Assembly (NCBI RefSeq): GCF_019966515.1
Contig: NZ_JAIMIB010000006.1
Coordinates: 124,001-188,000 of the forward strand
DNA length: 64,000 nt
Reading direction: 5' to 3'
From: Roseovarius aestuarii
GTDB taxonomy: Bacteria; Pseudomonadota; Alphaproteobacteria; Rhodobacterales; Rhodobacteraceae
Shown here piece by piece: positions 17,099 through 24,318 of the stretch (the first letter of the stretch is position 1; the number at the start of each line of letters is the position of its first letter). Made by a program: the position numbers and the translations under genes. Below the pieces are notes generated by a model. It was not told the DNA's origin, made no database searches, and was given only the letters and a program-made list of their open reading frames with translations.

Positions 17099-17802
17099 CA
17101 GGTGGCACTCCCTTCTGGTGGCCGAGCGTATTGAGGGGCGGTAAATGGAGTCGCCCCTAAGCCCTCGGCATGTATGGCAGACTGGACGCTATCACAAGCC
17201 TCAAGACGCGCCGCCATTTCCCGCAAAAGCGGCCATTTGCCGATGTCGTACCAGTCCGATCCGCCTTCAGGGTATAACACCATCCAGCGCATCAGGCACG
17301 CCAGATAAAAATCCAGCACCGAGGGCTGTGTCGCTCCGAGCCAGGAGGGATGCTCCGCCGCCATCGTGTTCAGCACCGAGAGGTGCCCAGAAAGCGCCTT
17401 TTGCATGTGGTGGCGCAGCTCCTCCTGCCGGTTCGGATCCGGGCCGATATACTGATCCGGATAGAAGTTCATGCGCAGCGCCGTATGTACCGTGTTTGAG
17501 GTAAAAAACAGCCATTTTAGAAACGCCCCGCGCTGCGGATCACCGACCTGGGGCGCCAGCGCCCTGTGTCGGTCGGCCAACCACAGAAGGATCGCACCGG
17601 TCTCGAACAGCGGCCCGTCGGGTGTTTCCAGTACCGGGATCAGCCCCTGCGGGTTAAGCCGCAGATAATCGGGTGATTTATGCGCCCGCGCCTGGCGATG
17701 AACCAGTACGGTTTCATAGGGCTGCGCCAGTTCCTCCAGCGCCAGCCGGATGATCAGAGAGGCGTTATCGGGGGCGAAATGCAGCCGGTAGGATGTGTTC
17801 AT
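17098..17802 (-). CDS. Glutathione S-transferase family protein
   Basis: A 234-residue protein with an N-terminal thioredoxin-like domain (about 1-80, YRLHFAPDNASLIIRLALEE, NPQGLIPVLETPDGPLFETG) and an all-helical C-terminal domain. The region around PDGPLFETGAILLWLADRH matches the glutathione-binding cis-Pro and Glu-(Ser/Thr) region, with Thr replacing the common Ser. The first residue of the active site is not clearly Ser or Tyr, so the reaction is unknown. Its stop codon overlaps the sdaA start, so the two are probably one transcript. Confidence 0.85.
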   Translation of the reverse strand: MNTSYRLHFAPDNASLIIRLALEELAQPYETVLVHRQARAHKSPDYLRLNPQGLIPVLETPDGPLFETGAILLWLADRHRALAPQVGDPQRGAFLKWLFFTSNTVHTALRMNFYPDQYIGPDPNRQEELRHHMQKALSGHLSVLNTMAAEHPSWLGATQPSVLDFYLACLMRWMVLYPEGGSDWYDIGKWPLLREMAARLEACDSVQSAIHAEGLGATPFTAPQYARPPEGSAT

Positions 17803-17992
17803 AGCTCCGATCTTATGTCGGCACCCAAGCCCGGCACGCCAGAAAACGACCGATCCGGGTCAAACAGCTCAGTCAAACGTTATTGCCCGCTCTGCGGACT
17901 TTGCGGACTTGCGCCGCGATTTCGCGAAAGGCTTCTTTTTATTGATAGCGATAGTCGCAGTGCGCACCTACACTGAGATCCTTCGCAACCAT

Positions 17993-18421
17993 TCAACCCT
18001 TGAGTTCTTCTTGCACCTTTTCTAGGGCGATGTCGGCTACACCATTGAACATATCGAACACATCAATGGCTTCACCGCGTTCGATGCGCTTTGAGATCAT
18101 TGTCAAAGGAAATAACAAGACGCTGGTTCTGGGAAATCTAAGAGCAGGATCACGACCGTATTCATCTTCAACGCTAACCCATTCAAAACCGTGCTGCTGA
18201 ACAAACGCATCTCCAAAGACGATGCCCATGCATTGCAGTTCGTACGTCTGATCCGGTGCGAAAACTGAGGCGTCAAGAAGTGCACGCAACGTACCGAGTT
18301 TACCTGCTACAGTCTGATAATTTGAAAGACTATCAGCTGATACAAATCGAACTACCACGGCTCTTTGTTCTTCGAGCCGCTCAAGATCCAGGTTGGAGGG
18401 CGTCGATACCGTCTGTTTCAT
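17993..18421 (-). CDS. DUF3806 domain protein
   Basis: A 142-residue protein in which CMGIVFGDAFVQQHGFEWVS, VEDEYGRDPALRFP and TSVLLFPLTMISKRIERGE form the DUF3806 domain. It has no signal peptide or membrane segment. DUF3806 proteins are often encoded near contact-dependent or polymorphic toxin loci as possible immunity-type proteins, but no toxin is adjacent here. The function is unknown. The surrounding 170-190-base gaps on either side contain no other gene that I can support. Confidence 0.8.
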   Translation of the reverse strand: MKQTVSTPSNLDLERLEEQRAVVVRFVSADSLSNYQTVAGKLGTLRALLDASVFAPDQTYELQCMGIVFGDAFVQQHGFEWVSVEDEYGRDPALRFPRTSVLLFPLTMISKRIERGEAIDVFDMFNGVADIALEKVQEELKG

Positions 18422-18594
18422 TTTTCATTTCTTTGCGGCGGTTGCTGATGTCGTTCGTGAACTAGGATCCGTTTGTCTGCAGAACACCTTGAGAAGTCAA
18501 CTCGTCCGAGAGCAGACATTTGACCAGCTCGGAGCATCGGTCACGATGGGCTCGTTGCGGTCGTTGGCGGAATTGAAATCGCGATTTCCGACGT

Positions 18595-19263
18595 TCACGA
18601 CCACCCGGCGACGGTATTTTGCAAGGCGGTGGTCGCTGTTTCCAACGCATTCTCGGGTAGAATGGTAAGCATTTTCGGCGCGGTCAGGCTCAGATGGACC
18701 GGCCCCGTGGTCTGGTTCGAGGTGCCGACCCGCCCGTCAGGAGCGAAATTCAGTCCGGCGATCGGCCATTTCAATCCGTCGGACACCCCTTCGACAGCAC
18801 CCATCGGAAAAAGCGACAGACGTGTCCCCACAGGCAGATCCAGCCGCAGCGACGGCGGGCACAGGAAAACGATCTCGTCCCGGCCAAGCAGGATGCAACG
18901 GCGATCTGGGTGACGTACAAGCGAGTTATAGGCCGCCAGCTGATGATCCTGCCGCGCGCCCGAGAAGCCCACGCCGATGATCAGCGGCGCGTCGACATTG
19001 CGCAGGCATTTGTCAAGATCGGTGCTGTCCTGTTCTGATATCTCGTGCAGGCGCTCGGGTGGGATACAATGTCGCCCCGAATCGCTCAGCGAATCAAAAT
19101 CGCCAATTACGGCATCCGGCATCCGGCCCTCGATCAGTGCCGAATCCGCCCCGCCATCCGCCGCCACCAATGTCGGGGCCAGTGTCAGGGCGCGCTGAAG
19201 CCCTTGATTGTATACCTTTGCGCCACCAATCAGCGTCACAGGATGGGATTGTTGAACGATCAT
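18595..19263 (-). CDS. thiN: Thiamine diphosphokinase
   Basis: This 222-residue enzyme transfers pyrophosphate from ATP to thiamine, giving the cofactor thiamine diphosphate. Diagnostic motifs are ADGGADSALIEGRMPDAVIG followed by DFDSLSD (metal and nucleotide site), SEQDSTDLDKCL and GFSGARQDHQLAAYNSL. The C-terminal ThiN substrate region includes GLKWPIAGLNFAPDGRVGTS with the Ser/Asn pair typical of the family. It is divergent from the acidic protein gene at 19.4 kb. Confidence 0.93.
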   Translation of the reverse strand: MIVQQSHPVTLIGGAKVYNQGLQRALTLAPTLVAADGGADSALIEGRMPDAVIGDFDSLSDSGRHCIPPERLHEISEQDSTDLDKCLRNVDAPLIIGVGFSGARQDHQLAAYNSLVRHPDRRCILLGRDEIVFLCPPSLRLDLPVGTRLSLFPMGAVEGVSDGLKWPIAGLNFAPDGRVGTSNQTTGPVHLSLTAPKMLTILPENALETATTALQNTVAGWS

Positions 19264-19409
19264 TTTTGCCCCGAGTTAACTTCAATTTATGGAAGAGAAC
19301 ACATTCTTGTCACAAAATGGTACGTTAAAATTCCAAGAATCGGGCGGCTTTGGTCTTTCCGGGCATGGTAAAAATGGAGCTTGCAGGCAGAGTAAAGCGA
19401 GCGATTGGC

Positions 19410-21758
19410 ATGGTTAACACAAGTAAGATACTCACGGTCTCCTATGGCACTTTTTCGTGCACGCTTGAAGGGTTCGATGACTCCTTCGAGACGATGAAGG
19501 CGATTGCAGAGTATTTTCGCGATCTTGCGGCGGATGACCGTTACTTCGGGGCTGAACCACCGACACCCGACGCCGATATGCTGGCGCGGATAGCGGAACG
19601 TGAAATCGCCCGTCAGGTAGAAGCGCGCCAGGACCAGGGCGGTATCGTTCTGCGAGCAGCCGAAACGGCGTCACTTGCCACCTCGGCCGAGATAGCTGCA
19701 TCGGCGCCGGATCAGGCCACGGATGTCGATACACCAAACGCGGACGACGCTGCTCAAGATCTGCAACCGGTCGAGGAAGCCTCAGCCGGGCAACCCGAAG
19801 CCGGGACAGAATATACACCCACTGTGCAAACTGCGCCGGGTGACGTCGCATTTCAGGAACCTGCCATCGCCGATCCTGTCGTCACCCAGACAGCCAACGC
19901 GCCTGCCAAAGACGTTGTTGCCGAACCACCTGTGGAAACGGCTGAAACCGTTGTGGATGAAGCTGCCGACGACATAGTAGCAGATACAGTCGCCGACGAT
20001 CAGGTGGCACCAGCGGAAGAAAATGTAGAAACAGTTGAACCCGTTCCGGACATGGCGGCCGAGATGGGCGAGACGGACAATATCGCCGCCGATGGTCCCA
20101 TGATCGAAGACGACGATATCGAAACCGCGGAAGAGTTCTTTCAGAACTCGCCCGGCCCTGACGCCCCAACCGTGTATGAAAGCGAAACGGTGGAGGAGCT
20201 GGTTGCCGATCCGGAGTCTATCACGGCCAAGCTGACCCGTATTCGCTCGGTCGTGTTGCAAAACGACCAGCCTGAAGAACAGGAAGATTACAGCGAAGAT
20301 GAACACGCCCAGGATTTCCTGAGCGAAACTGCCGCTGAACTGGGCGCCGCGCTGGCTATGGATGACGTGGCCGAATTGAACGGCGCGGATACCTTTGAGG
20401 AGGATAACGATACGTCCGAGCAACAGGCTGCCGAGGTCGAGGCGCCGGTCGCTGAGACTGATGACGCGGCAGGCGGTGACGATCTTAAGGATGTACTGTC
20501 CCGGTTGGCAAAGAACTCCGTTCCCGAAGATGTGGATTCGCGAGAAGCCATTGAAATAAATGATGAAAACCAGGATGATCAGCCATCAGCCGAGGTGATT
20601 GATGAAACCGCGACCTCCGAGGCTGACGCAGATGTAAGTGATCACGATGAGATGCCGGCGCGGCTCAGCGCGCGCATGCGCCGGGGGCAAAATACCGAGG
20701 CTGACGCCGCGACCACAGATGAAATGGTTAATGACGACCGTTCGGATGATGCATCAGATCTGATGCAATCTGATGCGAGTACCGCAGTGGACGTCTCAGG
20801 CAACGATCAGTCGCTGACCCCAGAGCAGGAAGAAGAGTTGCAGCGCGAGCTGGCAGAGGTCGAAGCGGATTTGTTGTCGATTGACATGAATGACGACGAC
20901 AGCACGACCGACGCAGCTTTGGCTGAAGCGGATGAAGACGCGGCCGAGGCCGATCTGGTGTCGGCTGACGCAGATGAAGAAGTCGACGAGGCTGATCTGG
21001 TGTCGGCTGATGCAGATGAGGACGCTAGTGAAGCCCGTGAGCCTGCGCAACCATCATCCGCTCGCGATGGTCGGCACAAATTTGAAACCGCCGACGGCCA
21101 AACCGATATCTCGCGAATTTTCGACGAAGCTGACAGCCAGCTTGAAAAACCTGAATCGAACCAGCGTCGCAGTGCCATTCAGCATCTGCGTGCCGCTGTT
21201 GCCGCTACTCGTGCCGAGAAAAAAGCGGGTTCGGACCTTGAAAAGGGTGTCGATGACACGCCCTATCGCAGCGATCTGGCCAGCGTAGTACGCCCGAACC
21301 GCCCAAACACTGCGGAGGGTGCCCGATCGGAACGCCCGGTTGAAGCCCGCCCGGCGCCACTGAAACTGGTTGCCGAGCAGCGTGTCGATATCGCTCAGGA
21401 GCCGATCCGCCCCCGCCGTATTGCAGCCACGGAGTCGGCTGGTAGCCAGGAGCAAACCGCCGAGGAAGGCGACAACAGCTTCAGTGATTATGCCCGCGAA
21501 ATGGGTGCGACGCAGTTGCCCGATCTGCTGGAAGCTGCGGCAGCCTACATGTCGGATGTTGAAGGCCGCTCTCAGTTTTCGCGTCCCATGCTGATGCATA
21601 AGGTTGCGGAAATCGAGCGAGAGAATTTCTCGCGCGAGGACGGGTTACGGTCTTTTGGGCAATTGCTGCGCGACGGTAAGATCCAGAAAATCAAAGGCGG
21701 GCGGTTTACCGTCACCGACGAAACGGAGTTTCGGGGTGACCGGCGTCACGCAGGCTAG
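19410..21758 (+). CDS. Large acidic protein with conserved ends and a repetitive, probably disordered middle
   Basis: About 783 residues from the ATG at 19410, or 802 from an upstream ATG at 19350. The N-terminus (KILTVSYGTFSCTLEGFDDS, FETMKAIAEYFRDLAADDRY) is a compact conserved domain. The C-terminus (LPDLLEAAAAYMSDVEGRSQ through FSREDGLRSFGQLLRDGKIQ) is a second conserved, helical part. Between them lie about 550 residues extremely rich in Asp, Glu and Ala, with almost no hydrophobic core and a 14-residue tandem duplication. I recall similar architecture in Rhodobacteraceae hypothetical proteins. The function is unknown. The shape suggests a long acidic linker tethering two binding domains. 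Confidence 0.7.
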   Translation: MVNTSKILTVSYGTFSCTLEGFDDSFETMKAIAEYFRDLAADDRYFGAEPPTPDADMLARIAEREIARQVEARQDQGGIVLRAAETASLATSAEIAASAPDQATDVDTPNADDAAQDLQPVEEASAGQPEAGTEYTPTVQTAPGDVAFQEPAIADPVVTQTANAPAKDVVAEPPVETAETVVDEAADDIVADTVADDQVAPAEENVETVEPVPDMAAEMGETDNIAADGPMIEDDDIETAEEFFQNSPGPDAPTVYESETVEELVADPESITAKLTRIRSVVLQNDQPEEQEDYSEDEHAQDFLSETAAELGAALAMDDVAELNGADTFEEDNDTSEQQAAEVEAPVAETDDAAGGDDLKDVLSRLAKNSVPEDVDSREAIEINDENQDDQPSAEVIDETATSEADADVSDHDEMPARLSARMRRGQNTEADAATTDEMVNDDRSDDASDLMQSDASTAVDVSGNDQSLTPEQEEELQRELAEVEADLLSIDMNDDDSTTDAALAEADEDAAEADLVSADADEEVDEADLVSADADEDASEAREPAQPSSARDGRHKFETADGQTDISRIFDEADSQLEKPESNQRRSAIQHLRAAVAATRAEKKAGSDLEKGVDDTPYRSDLASVVRPNRPNTAEGARSERPVEARPAPLKLVAEQRVDIAQEPIRPRRIAATESAGSQEQTAEEGDNSFSDYAREMGATQLPDLLEAAAAYMSDVEGRSQFSRPMLMHKVAEIERENFSREDGLRSFGQLLRDGKIQKIKGGRFTVTDETEFRGDRRHAG
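20946..21029 (+). repeat. 42-bp tandem duplication inside the acidic protein gene
   Basis: Two adjacent 42-bp units (20946-20987 and 20988-21029) encode EADLVSADADEEVD and EADLVSADADEDAS. They differ at a few positions, so the duplication is not brand new. Being a multiple of three, it lengthens the acidic linker without changing frame. Confidence 0.85.
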
Positions 21759-21891
21759 AGTGAAAGCGATAAGCCGGAGGCGTTTCTCGCCTTATATATA
21801 TCATTAATTCAATGGGTTATAGAGATTGTTCGCAGTTCGAGACTCAAGGTCGATGCTCTAACTTACACCCCACGGCAGTCTCGTTCCGGGT

Positions 21892-22674
21892 TTATTGTTG
21901 CGAGGTAATCTCGGGCAAAAGTAGGTCCACTGCCTCGGCCAGATTATCTGCCACAAGGCTTGGCGCCGGGGTAAACCTAGCCTCGTCACCTTTGCTGTAT
22001 TTGCCCGTGCGCACCAGAACAGCGCGGCCCAGCCCGGCGCTCAGGGCACCTGCGACATCGGCTTCGGCATCGTCGCCAATGATCACCGCCTCGGCCGCAT
22101 CCACCCCCATGCTGGCCAGTGCGGCCTCGAAAAACCCGCGTGCGGGCTTGCCCAATATGGTCGCTTTCTGGCCGCTGGCATATTCCAGCGCCGCGACATA
22201 GGCTCCGATATCGATGCTGAGCGCCCCGTCCGCGTCACGAAAACTCCGGTTATTCGCCAGCGCCAACAGGTCGGCGCCGTCTGTCAGGGCGCGGAAGGCC
22301 GAATTCATAGCGTCATAGGTGAAATATTCTGCCGCATCCCCGATCACGACCGATGTCCCCGCACGGCCCTCGGACAGATCAGCGAAATCCTCGGTCAGGT
22401 CCGGGTGGATCAAGAGGTGCGGCCTGCGTCCGCTTGCAGTCAGCGCGGCGCAGGCGGCGCTTGCGGGTGTAGAAAGCTGATCCGGGCCGATCCGGAACCC
22501 CATCTGCTGCAGTTTTTGCAAAAGCTTGCGGCGCGGTGCCCGGGTGGAATTGGTGACAAATCGCAAAGGCACACCGGCGTCGGTCAGCCGCGCAACCGCC
22601 CTGACGGAACCATCAATCGCCCGCCCGCCATCATAGAGAACGCCCGCCAGATCAAGAAGAATGCCGCGTATCAT
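21892..22674 (-). CDS. HAD-superfamily class IIA phosphatase (LHPP/NagD-like)
   Basis: A 260-residue protein with the HAD motifs in order: GILLDLAGVLYDG (motif I, nucleophile Asp8), FVTNSTRAPR (motif II), GKPARGFFEAAL (motif III Lys) and VIIGDDAEADVAGALSAGLG (motif IV). The large cap between motifs II and III places it in subclass IIA, nearest to the phospholysine/phosphohistidine phosphatase type. The substrate is unproven. It follows the AraC regulator by 37 bases on the same strand and is probably the last gene of the sox transcript. Confidence 0.88.
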   Translation of the reverse strand: MIRGILLDLAGVLYDGGRAIDGSVRAVARLTDAGVPLRFVTNSTRAPRRKLLQKLQQMGFRIGPDQLSTPASAACAALTASGRRPHLLIHPDLTEDFADLSEGRAGTSVVIGDAAEYFTYDAMNSAFRALTDGADLLALANNRSFRDADGALSIDIGAYVAALEYASGQKATILGKPARGFFEAALASMGVDAAEAVIIGDDAEADVAGALSAGLGRAVLVRTGKYSKGDEARFTPAPSLVADNLAEAVDLLLPEITSQQ

Positions 22675-22711
22675 GGGTTACAGCATCGCAAGACGAGAAA
22701 GCGCGGTCAAA

Positions 22712-23704
22712 TCACGTGCGCAGGACGCCCCCAAACGCATGCTGGCGGACCTGTCCGGGCAGTTCGCCGTATTTCTCGATGAACCATTTCTTCATCAGCG
22801 TCACGTTCGAGAACCCGCAGGCGACCGACACCTCGTTCAGCGGCAGTGACGTTTGCGCCAGCAGGCTGCGTGCCCGGTCCAGCCGCAGGTCGCGGTATAC
22901 CTTCAGCGGTGTCTGGTGCAGCAAATCACGAAACCCGCGTTCCAGTTTGCGGGGCGAGACATCCAGGATATCGGCAATCTGACCCACGTTCAGCGTATCC
23001 TCCAGATGATCCTGCATGATTTTCAGCGCTTCGCTGATGACCAGATTGCCCTGGGCCATTCGTTTATAGCGCCAGTGTTCGGCCATGCCTGCATCTTCGT
23101 CGGGATCGCTGAGCCCAAGGTATTTCGCCAATGTCGCGCGGGTAAATTCGCCGTCACGCGCACCCACCAACTCGACCATCATGCGGATCGCGGCAGTGGG
23201 GCTGACGGCACTGGACAGCGCCTTGTGATGACATGTTGCGCCTTCGGTCAGTTCCAGCATGCGGCCAGTTTCGCGCACGCCGGGTCGGAAATTCGGATGC
23301 ACGGATAACTGCTTGGTGCCCAGCACGCCCGCGGCCAATGGCACGAAAATGGCGGCCCCAACGACGCAGATCCGTGCCGCGTTGCGGATGCAGGCGCGCA
23401 GATCGTGCAGATACTCGGGCGAGGGTTGCCAGGGGTTTTCGACGCCGCCCACCAGCACCAGCGTCTGATCCGGTCCACAGATCGGGCCATCCTCAAGGCA
23501 TTCCTCGCCCGTGTGATGCGTCCAGCTATAGCCGTCCTGACCGGTCAGCCGGTTGGCCGATCGCAACACGTCGATACAGGCTTCGGCCGCGAACGACACG
23601 GTTTCGTTCTGCGACAGAAAGACGAAATCCCCGGACAGGCTACGCCGGCAATGCATCATGGAAGGCACGGGCGATCGGGTGGGTTCCAGTGTTTCAAGAT
23701 ACAT
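22712..23704 (-). CDS. GlxA-type AraC-family transcriptional regulator
   Basis: A 330-residue regulator. The first about 200 residues form a DJ-1/PfpI-like amidotransferase-fold sensor domain (FVFLSQNETVSFAAEACIDV, VVGAAIFVPLAAGVLG). The C-terminal about 100 residues carry two AraC helix-turn-helix motifs (VGQIADILDVSPRKLERGFR and LNEVSVACGFSNVTLMKKWF). Regulators of this build (GbdR, GlxA) control glycine betaine, carnitine and sarcosine genes. It lies 44 bases after soxG in the same direction, so it most likely regulates the sox operon or its inducer range. A second member of the family faces soxB. Confidence 0.9.
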   Translation of the reverse strand: MYLETLEPTRSPVPSMMHCRRSLSGDFVFLSQNETVSFAAEACIDVLRSANRLTGQDGYSWTHHTGEECLEDGPICGPDQTLVLVGGVENPWQPSPEYLHDLRACIRNAARICVVGAAIFVPLAAGVLGTKQLSVHPNFRPGVRETGRMLELTEGATCHHKALSSAVSPTAAIRMMVELVGARDGEFTRATLAKYLGLSDPDEDAGMAEHWRYKRMAQGNLVISEALKIMQDHLEDTLNVGQIADILDVSPRKLERGFRDLLHQTPLKVYRDLRLDRARSLLAQTSLPLNEVSVACGFSNVTLMKKWFIEKYGELPGQVRQHAFGGVLRT

Positions 23705-23748
23705 CGCGAATTTCCTTCTTCGGCGTCGGGTGGATGGGGTTCAAGCGG

Positions 23749-24318
23749 TCAGGCCGTGTTCTGGATCGAGGTTTCGACCGCATGCAGGAATGATTTGGCC
23801 GACGAACTGCCCGACATCAGCAGGAAGGTATCCTCGTCGGTGCGGATGATCAGCGTGCCCAGATGTTCCATCGTGGTGCGGGCGGCGTCACCGACATCGA
23901 AACTGTCGGGGTGCAGGTCGATGGGGCAGATGCGTTCCAGCGCGGTGCGGGCGCGGGGCCCGGCAATCTCTAGCCCGGTCCACACGTCGGTCTGATCGGT
24001 GGTATAGGCCGCGCCCTTGATTTTCTTCGCAACATGCGGTTCGGCATCGGGCGTCGCATGGGTGAAGATCACGAAGGCCGCATCCGGCGACAGGCGGACC
24101 AGCCGCGCGCTGCCATCCTTGGAAAGCGCCGATTTGCCGATACCAGGCAGGGCCGCGCCATAGGCGGTTTTCACGGATTTTTCGGCGGCGGCTTCGCCCC
24201 CGAGCGGCAGGGCCAGCGACACGATGGCCAGATCTGCGGGCGCCCTGAGGGTAACGCCCTCAAAGCTTTGATCATAGCCCGCCAGCGGCGGCGCGGAGAC
24301 GAGTTTGAAATCAAGCAC
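23749..24318 (-). CDS. soxG: Sarcosine oxidase gamma subunit (or N-methylglutamate dehydrogenase subunit D)
   Basis: A 189-residue subunit of a heterotetrameric folate-dependent oxidase. I chose the GTG at 24318, preceded by AAGGAG at good spacing, giving the start VLDFKLVSAPPLAGYDQSFE. It overlaps the soxA stop by eight bases. The C-terminal part (FDVGDAARTTMEHLGTLIIR, SSAKSFLHAVETSI) matches the SoxG/GcvT-like fold. The subunit stabilises the complex and has no catalytic residue of its own. Confidence 0.9.
   Translation of the reverse strand: MLDFKLVSAPPLAGYDQSFEGVTLRAPADLAIVSLALPLGGEAAAEKSVKTAYGAALPGIGKSALSKDGSARLVRLSPDAAFVIFTHATPDAEPHVAKKIKGAAYTTDQTDVWTGLEIAGPRARTALERICPIDLHPDSFDVGDAARTTMEHLGTLIIRTDEDTFLLMSGSSSAKSFLHAVETSIQNTA

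Noticed and set aside
21769..21795. Hairpin after the acidic protein gene as an intrinsic terminator
   Set aside because: ATAAG/CTTAT and GGCG/CGCC can pair, but the stem is interrupted and the following sequence is an AT mix, not a T run.
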